Shown: in pieces, positions 8,339-16,507 of the stretch | How positions within the stretch are numbered: the stretch's first letter is position 1 | Layout of the letters: the number at the start of each line of letters is the position of its first letter | Assembly: GCA_937927565.1 (NCBI GenBank) | Contig: CALBDV010000148.1 | Coordinates: 1-39,589 of the forward strand | Direction of reading: 5' to 3' | Source of the DNA: an uncultured Holophagales bacterium | GTDB taxonomy: Bacteria; Acidobacteriota; Thermoanaerobaculia; UBA5066 | DNA length: 39,589 nt | Position numbers and translations under genes: made by a program | The notes under the pieces: generated by a model | Told to the model about the DNA's origin: nothing | Database searches by the model: none | Seen by the model: only the letters and a program-made list of their open reading frames with translations

Positions 8339-9789
8339 TGAGCGACGGAAAGACGGTTTCCCGCGTCAACCTCGCCGTCGCCGTTCTTCTCGGCGTCGGA
8401 ATACTGGGCCTCGTCAACTGGATCGGGGCACGCCACTACCGGAGGTTCGACTGGACGAGCTCCGGTCTCTACACGCTGTCGGAGAAATCGACGCAGGTCC
8501 TGAAGGCGCTCCGGCAGCCCGTCGCGGTGACGGTCTTCATGACCGAGGGGTCGCCGCTCTACGCCGAGACGCAGGAGCTGCTCCGGCGCTACCAGGCGGC
8601 CACGCCGCTCCTCGAGGTCGAGACCCTCAACCCCGAGAGGAACCCCGCCCGGGCGCAGGCCTTCCTGAAGGAGACGGGAGTCATGCAGCTCTCCGTCGTC
8701 TTTCGCGCCGGGGACAAGAAGAAGTCCGTCTCTCTCGAGCAGCTCGCCGAGTTCGATTTCCAGCGCGCCCAGATGGGGGGTGCGCCCGCCCTCAAGGCGT
8801 TCAAGGGAGAGCAGGAGTTCACGGCGGCCATCCTGACCGTGACGCAGGAGAAGAGCCCGAGGGTCGTCTTCACGAAGGGGCACGGCGAGCGCCCGATCGA
8901 AGGACGCTCCCGCGAGGGGCTCGAGCGGGTCGTCGAGGCCCTGAAGCAGGACAACTGCACGGTCGAGGAATGGGACAGCCTCGTGGACCAGAAGGTGCCG
9001 GAGAAGACGGATCTCGTCGTCGTTGCAGGCCCCCGGACCGGCTTCACCTTTCCCGAGACCGATGCCCTGAAGGCGTATCTCGCGGACGGGGGGAGGGCGC
9101 TCCTTCTCCTCGACCCGGAGTTCGCCCCGGGGAGCGGGAACCGGATGGTCGACCTCGGGCTCGGTGCGGTTCTCGAAGCGTTCGGCGTCCGTCTCGGCGA
9201 CGACATCGTCGTCGATCCGAAGAACGCCCTGCCCCTCATGGGGCCGGAGACCGTCGTCGCCCGGAGCTTCCGCAGCCACACCGTCACGAAGCTCCTCGAG
9301 GGGCTCCCGGTCGTTTTCCCGGTCATCCGGTCCGTCGGTCTGGTCGACGCGCTCCCGGCGGGCGTCACGGCGACCGTCCTCATCGAGACCTCTGCGGACG
9401 GATGGGGCGAGACGAACCTCGCGGACCTCGAGACGAAGGTCGAGAAGGACGGCCAGGACCTGGCCGGGCCGGTGCCGCTCGCAGTGGCAGCCGAGACCGG
9501 GGTCGAGGCCGGGACAACCATGAAGGCCCGTCTCGTCGTCGTGGGCGACGCCGACTTCGCGTCGACGGGGGGCATCGCCAATGCCGCGAACCTCTACCTC
9601 CTGACGTCGTCCGTGAACTGGCTGCTCGACCGGGAGTCCCTCGTCTCGATTCCGCCGAAGTCGACCGACCAGGTCGCGGTCGTCCTGTCGCGCGGTGACA
9701 TCGCTCGAATCACCCTCTTCGTCCTCCTGATCCTCCCCGCGTGTGCCATCGGGCTCGGAATCGTGGTCTGGCTCAAGAGGCGCCGCTGA
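8335..9789 (+). CDS. GldG-family ABC auxiliary protein
   Basis: This 484-residue protein has an N-terminal membrane anchor at about 10-30 (VNLAVAVLLGVGILGLVNW). A large soluble region of the ABC_transp_aux/GldG type follows: the YTLSEKSTQVLKAL entry, then VTVFMTEGSPLY, and a FTKGHGERPIEG stretch near 180-190. A second transmembrane helix near the C-terminus (about 456-478) is followed by KRRR. The family forms the extracytoplasmic part of GldFG-type exporters; its substrate is unknown. ATG 8335 overlaps the permease stop; ATG 8338 is an alternative. Confidence 0.88.
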   Translation: MMSDGKTVSRVNLAVAVLLGVGILGLVNWIGARHYRRFDWTSSGLYTLSEKSTQVLKALRQPVAVTVFMTEGSPLYAETQELLRRYQAATPLLEVETLNPERNPARAQAFLKETGVMQLSVVFRAGDKKKSVSLEQLAEFDFQRAQMGGAPALKAFKGEQEFTAAILTVTQEKSPRVVFTKGHGERPIEGRSREGLERVVEALKQDNCTVEEWDSLVDQKVPEKTDLVVVAGPRTGFTFPETDALKAYLADGGRALLLLDPEFAPGSGNRMVDLGLGAVLEAFGVRLGDDIVVDPKNALPLMGPETVVARSFRSHTVTKLLEGLPVVFPVIRSVGLVDALPAGVTATVLIETSADGWGETNLADLETKVEKDGQDLAGPVPLAVAAETGVEAGTTMKARLVVVGDADFASTGGIANAANLYLLTSSVNWLLDRESLVSIPPKSTDQVAVVLSRGDIARITLFVLLILPACAIGLGIVVWLKRRR

Positions 9790-9799
9790 GGGACGCGCC

Positions 9800-11206
9800 A
9801 TGTCGACTCGGAAGCTCCTGATCCTGACCGGCGTCTTCCTCGCCCTGCTCGCGTTCGTGGTTTTCTGGGAGCGCCACCAACCGACGTCGGAGGAGAAGGC
9901 GAAGTCGAGCAAGCGTCTCTTCGATCTCGACGCGAAGGAGGTCGCGAGCCTCTCGATCGAACGCCCGGACCAGCAGCCCGTGGCACTCTCCCGGAAGGAC
10001 GGGCGGTGGGTTCTCGAGGGCCCGAAGGGGGGCGCTGCCGACGCGACGACGGCGGACGGGCTCGTGTCGGACCTGGCGCGGCTCGATCTCCTCGGCGAGG
10101 CGCGGTCGAAGTTCGATCCGAAGGAGTTCGGCCTCGACGCGCCGAAGGCGAAGGCAACCCTGAAGATGAAGGACGGCTCCTCCCGGACCGTTCTCTTCGG
10201 CGAGGCGATTCCGGGTGCCGACGCGACGGCCGTCGCCGAGGGCGGGCGGCTCGGGTCGGTGAAGTTCGCCCCCGTTGCCCAGCTGACGAAGCCCTACGAC
10301 GAGTACCGGTCGAGGAGTCTCGTCGACGTCTCCACGGCCGACATCACGCGCGTCACCGTCGCCCGTGGCCCGAACCGGGTCGTCGCGGTCCGTGACGCGA
10401 GCAGGGGCTGGCGGCTCGAGCAGCCGGTGAGCGACCTGGCGTCGGGGACGTTCGTCGACCAGCTCCTCGCGGATCTCGCCGGGGTCCGCGCCACCGAGTT
10501 CCCTGCCGTGGGACCGGCAGACCTGCCGCGGATCGGCCTGGCGCCGCCCGGAGCCGAGGTCGTCCTCGAGAAGGGGAGCGAGGTCCTCTCCCGGCTCGCG
10601 TTCGGGGCTGCGAGGGCGGATGCCGCAGGGAAGCTCTTCGCGAGCCGCGACGGCGTCGTCATGGTCGTCGACGACCGCGCGCAGGAGAGCCTCGGCAAGG
10701 AGCTTTCGGCCTTCCGCGAGAGCAGGCTCCTTCCGCTCGATTCCTGGCTCGTGACACGTGTCGTCCTGGAGAGCGGAGCGCTTCGGGCCGGGGCGGAGAA
10801 GCTCGACGGGAAGTGGCGGTCGGCCGGTCGCGAGATCGAGGGCCGGGTGGCGGACGACCTCCTCGACCGGCTCTCACGGACCGAGGTGCGCCGGTTCGTG
10901 CCGACGAAGGAGCTGGCTGCGATCGGACTGGCGACGACCCGGCGAAAGAAGCCGGTCCCGGTGGGGACGGTCGAGGTCCTTCTCGAAAGGGCGAAGGAGC
11001 CGATGCGGGCCGAGTTCTACGCTTCGCGGGAGCTCGAGACCGAGAAGCTCGTCGCCGTACAGGTTTCCGGACGAGGCGACACGCTCGTCGTCGACGCGGG
11101 TGTCTGGACCGACATCCTCTCCCTGGCGAGCCGCCTGAAGTCCGGCCCTGCGGCGCTCGCGCCGGAGGCTGCGGCCGACGGCGGGCCGGACGCCCGGAAA
11201 CGCTAG
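9800..11206 (+). CDS. DUF4340 domain-containing membrane-anchored protein
   Basis: This 468-residue protein has one N-terminal transmembrane helix (LLILTGVFLALLAFVVFW, about 6-23) and a long repetitive beta-rich exterior. Repeats begin with patterns such as ASLSIERPDQQPVALSR and ITRVTVARGPNRVVAVR, each followed by W-x-L-x-P-like strands; this is the DUF4340 pattern. It starts 10 nt after the GldG-like gene. DUF4340 proteins regularly accompany GldG-type ABC modules, so it is probably a periplasmic partner. The tail overlaps the convergent pentapeptide gene by 4 nt. The molecular function is unknown. Confidence 0.85.
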   Translation: MSTRKLLILTGVFLALLAFVVFWERHQPTSEEKAKSSKRLFDLDAKEVASLSIERPDQQPVALSRKDGRWVLEGPKGGAADATTADGLVSDLARLDLLGEARSKFDPKEFGLDAPKAKATLKMKDGSSRTVLFGEAIPGADATAVAEGGRLGSVKFAPVAQLTKPYDEYRSRSLVDVSTADITRVTVARGPNRVVAVRDASRGWRLEQPVSDLASGTFVDQLLADLAGVRATEFPAVGPADLPRIGLAPPGAEVVLEKGSEVLSRLAFGAARADAAGKLFASRDGVVMVVDDRAQESLGKELSAFRESRLLPLDSWLVTRVVLESGALRAGAEKLDGKWRSAGREIEGRVADDLLDRLSRTEVRRFVPTKELAAIGLATTRRKKPVPVGTVEVLLERAKEPMRAEFYASRELETEKLVAVQVSGRGDTLVVDAGVWTDILSLASRLKSGPAALAPEAAADGGPDARKR

Positions 11207-12687
11207 GGCTTCTTTCCCGGCGGCTCGGAGTCCTCGCCGGAACGGGCCGGGCGGTTCGCGACGGAACGGTCTCGTTCCGCGGCCTGCTTCTCGAGCTGCG
11301 CCACGCGCGCCTTTCTCTCGAGCTCCTTGCGGTCCTCGACCCTGTCGACCTTCTTCTTCGACGAGCTCAGGAGCGAGCCGGCCGCCAGGACGAGCCTCAG
11401 GCCGAGCTGGCCGGTGAACTTCGCCCCCTCGCCCTTCGCCCCGACGAAGCTGCTCCCGCCGAGCTTGGCCTCGGAGAAGTCGGCGTGACTGACGTTCGCC
11501 CCCTTGAAGAGCGAGCCCTCGAGAACCGCCCCGACGAGGTTCGAGAAGCGGAAGTCGGCTCCGGAAAAGTCGGCTTCCTGGCACTCGGCCCCGACGAGGT
11601 TCGTCCCGGAGAAGTCGGCAGCCGGTGCCATGACGCCGCCCATGCGGGCCCGTTTCAGGTTCGCCCGTCGAAGGGTCGCGCCATTGAGACGGGCGCGCTG
11701 GAAGACGGCTCCTTCGAGGTTCGCCTCGGTCAGGTCGGCGCGCGACAGATCCGCCTCGGTGTAGTTCCCTCCGCGCAGGCTCGCGCCGATGCCGACGGCG
11801 TCGGTCAGCCTCGCCCCGGTGAAGTTCGGGAACTTGAGCTTCGGCGTTCTGAGGTCGAGCTTCTCGAGGTTCGCCTGGGTGAGGTCCGTCTCCTCGAGGA
11901 CGGCTCCGAGGAAATTCGAACGCCTCAGATCGGCTCCCTTGAAGCAGGCCTTCTTGAGATTGGCGTCCGAGAAGTCGGCGGCCTGGGCTACGACCCTCTC
12001 GAAGTCCGAGGAGGTCAGGTCGGCCCCGCAGAAGCTGCCCCCGGTGAGAATGGCACCGCGGAAGGTGATGCGTTGCCCCTTCACTCCGTTGAAGCTGGTT
12101 CCCGCGAGCTTCGAATCCCGGAAGAACGACAGGGTCAGGGTCGACTTGTCGAACCTGCCGCGCTGGTAGGTGACGCCGTCGAAGATGGCCTGCGAGAGGT
12201 CGCACTCCTCGAAGACGCAGCCGTCGATGCTGACGCCCCGGAAGTTCGCCGCGACGAGCCGGCCGAAGGAAAAGACCGTGCCCGTGAACGTCGTCCCCTC
12301 GAGCTTCGCCCCCGACAGATCGCAAGCGGTGAGGTTCGCCTCGCGGACGGACGCGTTCTTGAGGTTCACCCCCTTGAGCGACGCCCCGACGAGCTGCACC
12401 TTGTCGAGCGTCTGGTACTCGAGGTCGGTGTCGGACAGGTCCGCACGCAGGAGGCTCGTGCCGCGCAGGGAAGTCCCCTGAAGGTGCGCGCGCGCGAGGC
12501 TCGTGCCGTCGAGTTTCGAGCCGTCGAGCTTCGAGCGCGAGAGGTCGGCGCCGGAGAGGTCCCGTCCCGAGAGGTCGAGCTCGACGAGGGAGATGTCGGT
12601 GAGGTCCGGCGTGATTCCGGGGTGCCCGGCTCGCCAGAGGTTCCAGTCGGCGGACTTCAGCACCTCGAGGTGCTCTGAGCTGGCCAT
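11203..12687 (-). CDS. Large pentapeptide-repeat protein
   Basis: This 494-residue protein is mostly A(D/N)LXX-type pentapeptide repeats from about residue 30 to 424, close to 80 repeats. They should form a long right-handed quadrilateral beta-helix. The N-terminal cap carries WNLWRAGHPGITPDL, a motif seen at the head of many such proteins. The last 70 residues are different: a short hydrophobic patch (LRLVLAAGSLL), then a charged coiled-coil-like helix and a Pro-rich end. There is no signal peptide, so it is probably cytoplasmic. It is divergent from the Ycf46-like ATPase with 31 bp between start codons. The ATG at 12687 follows TAGACT by 8 nt with no ribosome binding site. The function is unknown; gyrase mimicry as in Qnr/MfpA is possible but those proteins are much shorter. 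Confidence 0.9.
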   Translation of the reverse strand: MASSEHLEVLKSADWNLWRAGHPGITPDLTDISLVELDLSGRDLSGADLSRSKLDGSKLDGTSLARAHLQGTSLRGTSLLRADLSDTDLEYQTLDKVQLVGASLKGVNLKNASVREANLTACDLSGAKLEGTTFTGTVFSFGRLVAANFRGVSIDGCVFEECDLSQAIFDGVTYQRGRFDKSTLTLSFFRDSKLAGTSFNGVKGQRITFRGAILTGGSFCGADLTSSDFERVVAQAADFSDANLKKACFKGADLRRSNFLGAVLEETDLTQANLEKLDLRTPKLKFPNFTGARLTDAVGIGASLRGGNYTEADLSRADLTEANLEGAVFQRARLNGATLRRANLKRARMGGVMAPAADFSGTNLVGAECQEADFSGADFRFSNLVGAVLEGSLFKGANVSHADFSEAKLGGSSFVGAKGEGAKFTGQLGLRLVLAAGSLLSSSKKKVDRVEDRKELERKARVAQLEKQAAERDRSVANRPARSGEDSEPPGKKP

Positions 12688-12695
12688 GATGCGGG

Positions 12696-12701
12696 AGTCT
12701 A
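12696..12701 (-). promoter_or_regulatory. Predicted -10 element (TAGACT) of a leaderless pentapeptide-protein mRNA
   Basis: On the minus strand TAGACT ends 8 nt before the ATG at 12687. It lies only 5 bp from the opposing -10 of the AAA+ gene, so the two promoters overlap back to back. Confidence 0.5.
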
Positions 12702-12706
12702 ACGTC

Positions 12707-12712
12707 TAGAAT
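12707..12712 (+). promoter_or_regulatory. Predicted -10 element (TAGAAT) of a leaderless Ycf46-like mRNA
   Basis: TAGAAT ends 6 nt before the ATG at 12719. No Shine-Dalgarno sequence fits in the 6-nt gap (cgcttc). Confidence 0.55.
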
Positions 12713-12718
12713 CGCTTC

Positions 12719-14221
12719 ATGAGCGCCACTGTTCCCGTCCGCGGTGCCGAGAGGATCCGACGCGCCCTCCTCGGCGCCTACCCCCTCCTCTACGTCCAGT
12801 CGTGGGAAGAGGGCCGCGTCGAGCGGGCAATGTCCGTTCTCGCGCAGAAGTTCTACGAAAAGCCCGTGCCGTTTGCGGCCTGGACGTGCGTCGACGGCTG
12901 GACCGGGCTTCCGGACGCCCCGGCCGACACGAGGGACCCCCTGCGGGCCCTGGACGTCGTCCTGCAGGCGGCCGGACCCGGCTTCTTCCTGATGAAGGAC
13001 CTTCCCTCCCTGCTGGCGGAGCGGCCCGACGTCGTCCGGAAGCTGAGGGACGCCTACCGGCAGCTGAAGGGGAAGGGGAAGTTCGTGGTGATGGTCTCGC
13101 CGCGGCTCCTCCTGCCGGAGGACCTGAACAAGGAGGTCTTCGTCGTCGACTACGACCTGCCGGACGAGGCGGAGGTCCGGAACGCGGTGACCATCCTCGG
13201 GAAGCGGTACCTCGGCGAAGGGGGGCTCACGCCCGTCGACGCCGACCGGGTGGTCACGATCCTCCGGGGACAGACGCTCGACGAGCTGGAGCACGTCTTC
13301 GCGAAGGTCTTCGCCCGGACCCCGCGGTTCGACGAGTCCACGTTCGACGAGCTCCTGGCCGAGAAGGAGCAGTCCTCCCGGAAGGCGGGGGTGCTCGAGT
13401 ACGTCCCCCCCCGCTTCTCGCTCGACGACATCGGCGGGCTCGAGAACCTCAAGGAGTGGCTCCGGAAGCGACAGACCCTCTTCACGAGGGAGGCGGTCGA
13501 GGCGGGGCTGCCCGTTCCGAAGGGACTTCTCATGATGGGGATGTCGGGCTGCGGAAAGTCGCTCTCGGTGAAGGCGATCCCGGCCCTCTGGAATCTCCCG
13601 CTCTTCCGGCTCGACATGAACATCGTATTCGGGACGGCGAATCCGGAGGCGAGCTTTCACAAGGCCCTGAAGACCGTCGAGGGGCTCGCGCCGGCGGTTC
13701 TCTGGATCGACGAGATCGAGATGGCGATCACGGGTGGCCGCGAGGCGGGGGGGGGCGACCCGGCGCTCGGCCGGATCTTCTCGACGTTCCTCACCTGGAT
13801 GCAGGAGAAGGAGGCGCTCGTCTTCGTGGCCGCGACGGCGAACCGGATACACCTCCTGCCGGCGGAGTTCATCCGGAAGGGCCGCTTCGACCAGGTCTTC
13901 TTCCTCGACCTGCCGAACGAGACCGAGCGCAAGGCGATCTTCACCGTCCACCTGAAGAAGCAGAACGCCGACGTGGCGCGGTTCGACGTCGTCTTCCTCG
14001 CGAAGGCGACGAAGGGCTTCAACGGGGCCGAGATCGAGTCTGTCGTCCAGTCCGCCGCGATCGACGCGTTCAACGAGAAGCGGGTCCTCTCGGAGGACGA
14101 CGTGGCGAGGCTCATCACGAACACCGTGGCGCTCTCGAAGACGATGGACGAGCAGATCAAGGCGATCAAGAGCTGGGCCCACAACCGCGCCATCTCTGCC
14201 TCGCGCGAGAGCGCGACGTAG
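12719..14221 (+). CDS. Ycf46-like AAA+ ATPase
   Basis: This 500-residue AAA+ protein resembles the cyanobacterial/plastid Ycf46 family. An N-terminal alpha/beta region (1-220) is followed by the linker GVLEYVPPRFSLDDIGGLENL at about 224-244, characteristic of Ycf46-type proteins (DDIGGL). In the AAA+ core, Walker A is GMSGCGKS (274-281), Walker B is VLWIDEIE with Asp331/Glu332, sensor 1 is in AATANR with Asn375, and candidate arginine fingers are in RKGRFD (386-391). Family members have been linked to inorganic carbon use in cyanobacteria; its role here is unknown. It is divergent from the pentapeptide-repeat gene, with predicted overlapping leaderless promoters, so co-function is possible. 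Confidence 0.88.
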   Translation: MSATVPVRGAERIRRALLGAYPLLYVQSWEEGRVERAMSVLAQKFYEKPVPFAAWTCVDGWTGLPDAPADTRDPLRALDVVLQAAGPGFFLMKDLPSLLAERPDVVRKLRDAYRQLKGKGKFVVMVSPRLLLPEDLNKEVFVVDYDLPDEAEVRNAVTILGKRYLGEGGLTPVDADRVVTILRGQTLDELEHVFAKVFARTPRFDESTFDELLAEKEQSSRKAGVLEYVPPRFSLDDIGGLENLKEWLRKRQTLFTREAVEAGLPVPKGLLMMGMSGCGKSLSVKAIPALWNLPLFRLDMNIVFGTANPEASFHKALKTVEGLAPAVLWIDEIEMAITGGREAGGGDPALGRIFSTFLTWMQEKEALVFVAATANRIHLLPAEFIRKGRFDQVFFLDLPNETERKAIFTVHLKKQNADVARFDVVFLAKATKGFNGAEIESVVQSAAIDAFNEKRVLSEDDVARLITNTVALSKTMDEQIKAIKSWAHNRAISASRESAT

Positions 14222-14233
14222 AGGCGCGCCGAA

Positions 14234-14264
14234 CGCCGGGCCGGGGTCGACCTGTCGCCCGGCG
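14234..14264. terminator. Candidate bidirectional terminator between convergent genes
   Basis: CGCCGGGC (14234-14241) and GCCCGGCG (14257-14264) form a perfect 8-bp stem with a 15-nt loop. It sits in the 47-nt gap between the stops of the AAA+ gene and the Lon-domain gene. There is no U-tract on either side. Confidence 0.4.
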
Positions 14265-14268
14265 CCGG

Positions 14269-14928
14269 TCAGTTCCAGCGGGCGTCGACCTCTCCCCGCC
14301 GGAACGGAGCCAGGAGGTCGACGCGCATCTGCAGGTTGCGGACGTGGTCGAGGACCCAGGCGTAGCGGTCTCCGAGGGCATCCATGGCGAGGAGGGTGTA
14401 GCGGTCTTCCGAGCCGAGGCCGAGACGGCTCGCGGCCTCGTTGACGAGCCCCTCGTCCGAGAGGGTTCCGGGAAGGTGACGCGCCTCCGTCCGTCCGACC
14501 GACACGGCGAGGCGCGCGACGGCGAGGGCGAGGAGCTTCCTGAGGTCGCGTCGCCCCGGCCCCCCTCCCCGGCCCTGAGGGAGGGGCCGGATCGGCGCCT
14601 CGTCGACCTCGCCGAGCCGGTAGACCCGGCCCTCCCTTTCCTCCCTGAGCCTGTAGCGGAAGGCGCCGCGAAGGACGATGTTCGAACGGCCGTCGGCGAG
14701 GGGCTCGTGCTCGACGATCTCCCCGGCGCAGCCGAATGGGAGGAGCGCCGGCCGGCCGTCCGGCAGCGGCGGGACGTCCGGATCGAGGGTGTGGAGTCCG
14801 ATGAGCCTCTCGCCCGCCAGGGCGTCGGCGAGCATCGTGCGGTAGCGGGGCTCGAATACGTGGAACGGGAGGTGCGTCTGCGGGAGGAGGACCGCGTCGA
14901 GAGGGAAGAGCGGGAGGACGCGCCTCAC
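14269..14928 (-). CDS. Lon substrate-binding (LON N-terminal) domain protein
   Basis: This 219-residue stand-alone protein is built on the LON substrate-binding domain (PF02190 type) without ATPase or protease parts. It opens VLPLFPLDAVLLPQTHLPFHVFEPRY, here given as VLPLFPLDAV followed by LPFHVFEPRY. RLIGLHTLDP and the GCAGEIVEHEPLADGRSNI region follow (GCAGEI, DGRSNIVLRG). The C-terminal 70 residues are helical. GTG 14928 overlaps the cytochrome gene's stop (GTGA), so the two are coupled. The open frame extends to 15222, but that portion overlaps the cytochrome gene. Stand-alone LON-domain proteins are widespread and of unclear function, probably protein binding. Confidence 0.87.
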   Translation of the reverse strand: MRRVLPLFPLDAVLLPQTHLPFHVFEPRYRTMLADALAGERLIGLHTLDPDVPPLPDGRPALLPFGCAGEIVEHEPLADGRSNIVLRGAFRYRLREEREGRVYRLGEVDEAPIRPLPQGRGGGPGRRDLRKLLALAVARLAVSVGRTEARHLPGTLSDEGLVNEAASRLGLGSEDRYTLLAMDALGDRYAWVLDHVRNLQMRVDLLAPFRRGEVDARWN

Positions 14929-15284
14929 GGCTCCGCTCCCACGGAACCGGCGGCTGCGAGTTTCAGGGCGTGCTCGACGACGGCGTCGATCTCCTCCGGT
15001 GCCAGGCGGTCGGCGAAGGGAGGCATCGTGCTGGCCGGGTCGCCGTCGGCAACGAGCCGGCGAAGCGAAGCCCGGTCGGAGCCGTGCTTCCAGCGGCCGT
15101 CGGTCAGGTCGGCGAACGGACGTCCCTCGGCGAAGCGGGTCCTGCCGGCGCCGTCTGCGCCGTGGCAGGCCGCGCACCTCGTCCGCCAGAGACGCGCGCC
15201 GGAGTCGGAGTCGGTCGTGCACGAGCCGAGGGCTCCCGTGGCGAGGACGATCGAGAGAGAGGTGATCCGAAGCGTGTTCCTCAT
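14925..15284 (-). CDS. Lipoprotein monohaem cytochrome c
   Basis: This 119-residue class I cytochrome c is predicted to be lipid-anchored outside the inner membrane. The signal peptide ends in the lipobox ALGSC, with the lipidated Cys22. The haem site is CAACH (Cys37, Cys40, His41), and Met87 in ASTMPPF is the likely axial ligand. The remainder is the short helical PEEIDAVVEHALKL end of the fold. ATG 15284 lies only 15 nt from the divergent ferredoxin ATG at 15300. The pairing of a c-type cytochrome and a ferredoxin on opposite strands need not mean electron exchange, since one is periplasmic and the other cytoplasmic. Confidence 0.9.
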   Translation of the reverse strand: MRNTLRITSLSIVLATGALGSCTTDSDSGARLWRTRCAACHGADGAGRTRFAEGRPFADLTDGRWKHGSDRASLRRLVADGDPASTMPPFADRLAPEEIDAVVEHALKLAAAGSVGAEP

Positions 15285-15286
15285 GC

Positions 15287-15292
15287 TATCTT
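15287..15292 (+). promoter_or_regulatory. Predicted -10 element (TATCTT) of a leaderless ferredoxin mRNA
   Basis: TATCTT ends 7 nt before the ATG at 15300. The interval (ttcggct) has no ribosome binding site. The element lies just beyond the divergent cytochrome start codon (15284). Confidence 0.5.
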
Positions 15293-15299
15293 TTCGGCT

Positions 15300-15533
15300 A
15301 TGGCGAACAAGGACGACCGCTACAGTGAGAACGCTCCCGGCAAGTTCTACGTCGATTCGCAGTGCATAGACTGCGACGTCTGCCGGGTGACCGCCCCGAA
15401 CAACTTCGGCCGCGAGGAAGAGAAGGGCTATTCCTACGTCATCAAGGCGGCCGAGACGCCCGAGGAAGAGGCGCAGTGCCAGGAGGCGATGGACTCCTGC
15501 CCGGTCGAAGCGATCGGGAACGACGGGGAATAG
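15300..15533 (+). CDS. [4Fe-4S] ferredoxin
   Basis: This small acidic ferredoxin of 77 residues carries one [4Fe-4S] cluster. Ligands are Cys22, Cys25 and Cys28 in CIDCDVC, and Cys67 in DSCPVEAIG. A fifth cysteine, Cys60, is at the position where single-cluster ferredoxins of the Thermotoga/Pyrococcus type often keep a vestigial second-cluster cysteine. It is a cytoplasmic electron carrier; the partner is unknown, although the radical-SAM enzyme LipA, which needs reducing power, is encoded next door on the other strand. A leaderless start at ATG 15300 is likely. Confidence 0.93.
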   Translation: MANKDDRYSENAPGKFYVDSQCIDCDVCRVTAPNNFGREEEKGYSYVIKAAETPEEEAQCQEAMDSCPVEAIGNDGE

Positions 15534-15545
15534 CACCGTCCCTTT

Positions 15546-16499
15546 TCAGAGCGAGGCGGCGGTTTCGCCGCCTCGCTTCGCGTCGCCGAGCGCCGTCCGG
15601 GCGTGGTAGCTCGAGCGGACGAGGGGGCCCGACTCCACGACGGCGAAACCCATCGCCCGACCTGCGTCGCGGATCGTCGCGAACTCTTCCGGGGTCCACC
15701 ATCGCTCCACGGGCAGCCTTCTGGCGTGCGGCTGGAGGTACTGCCCGATGGTGAGAGCGTCGGTCCCCGCGTCCCGGATGTCGTTCATCGTCGCGAGGAC
15801 CTCGTCGAGCGTCTCCCCGAGGCCCACCATGATTCCGCTCTTCACGCGCATCCCGGGGGCGCGCTCGTCCCGCCAGGCGGCGGCGCGGGCGAGAAGCTCG
15901 AGAGAGCGCTCGTACACGGCGTCGGGGCGCACCCGCCGGTAGAGACGGGGCACCGTCTCGGTGTTGTGGTTCAGGACCTCGGGAGCTGCGGAGAGGACGG
16001 TCCGGAGCGCGGGCTCGTTTCCCAGGAAATCGGGGATCAGGACTTCCACCGTCACGCCGGGATTCAGCTCGCGGACGGCGCGAATCGTCGTGGCGAAGTG
16101 CGCTGCGCCTCCGTCCGGAAGCTCGTCGCGGTTGACGGACGTGATGACGGCGTGCCGCACGCCGAGCTCCCGGACGGCCTCGGCGACGTGCCGGGGCTCA
16201 TCCGGATCGAGAGGGCGGCCCGTCCCCTGCGTGACCGCGCAGAACCCGCAGCGCCGGGTGCAGACGTCGCCCATGAGCATGAACGTCGCGGTCCGCTCCC
16301 GTCCCCAGCACTCGAAGATGTTGGGGCACTGCGCCTCCTGGCAGACGGTGTTGAGGTGCTTCTTCTTCACGAGGTCGAGGATCGCCCGGGTGTCGTCGTT
16401 GTCGACGAGGCGCACCTTCAGCCATTCGGGGCGGGGGGTCTCCCCGTAGACCGGCCGGCCGGGGTCGGGAACGAATCGGGGAAGCGGCACGTCCTTCAC
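15546..16499 (-). CDS. lipA: Lipoyl synthase
   Basis: LipA is the radical-SAM enzyme that inserts two sulfurs into protein-bound octanoyl chains to make lipoyl groups. The protein is 317 residues. The auxiliary cluster cysteines are Cys53, Cys58 and Cys64 (CQEAQCPNIFEC). The radical-SAM cluster is CTRRCGFC (Cys80, Cys84, Cys87). The C-terminal RSSYHA (295-300) supplies the conserved serine ligand of the auxiliary cluster. The GTG at 16499 has TACACT 8 nt upstream and no ribosome binding site, so it is probably leaderless. No lipB or lipoate ligase gene is adjacent. Confidence 0.97.
   Translation of the reverse strand: MKDVPLPRFVPDPGRPVYGETPRPEWLKVRLVDNDDTRAILDLVKKKHLNTVCQEAQCPNIFECWGRERTATFMLMGDVCTRRCGFCAVTQGTGRPLDPDEPRHVAEAVRELGVRHAVITSVNRDELPDGGAAHFATTIRAVRELNPGVTVEVLIPDFLGNEPALRTVLSAAPEVLNHNTETVPRLYRRVRPDAVYERSLELLARAAAWRDERAPGMRVKSGIMVGLGETLDEVLATMNDIRDAGTDALTIGQYLQPHARRLPVERWWTPEEFATIRDAGRAMGFAVVESGPLVRSSYHARTALGDAKRGGETAASL
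15551..15576. terminator. Hairpin terminator candidate shared by ferredoxin and lipA
   Basis: A perfect 11-bp stem, GCGAGGCGGCG with CGCCGCCTCGC, encloses the loop GTTT. It begins 17 nt after the ferredoxin stop and is encoded inside the last codons of the convergent lipA gene. There is no U-tract. Confidence 0.55.
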
Positions 16500-16507
16500 G
16501 CGGGCGA

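Noticed and set aside
11300..12650. Regular short repeats suggesting CRISPR or tandem DNA repeats
   Set aside because: The 15-bp periodicity encodes diverged pentapeptides. There are no identical repeats or spacers.
11504..12709. Plus-strand frames within the pentapeptide gene that look repetitive
   Set aside because: They mirror the codons of the pentapeptide repeats. The real protein is on the minus strand.
10874..14182. Very long minus-strand open frame (over 1,100 codons) across the DUF4340, pentapeptide and AAA+ genes
   Set aside because: It is antisense to or out of frame with three convincing genes, is extremely Arg-rich, and shows no domain. It is a GC-rich shadow.
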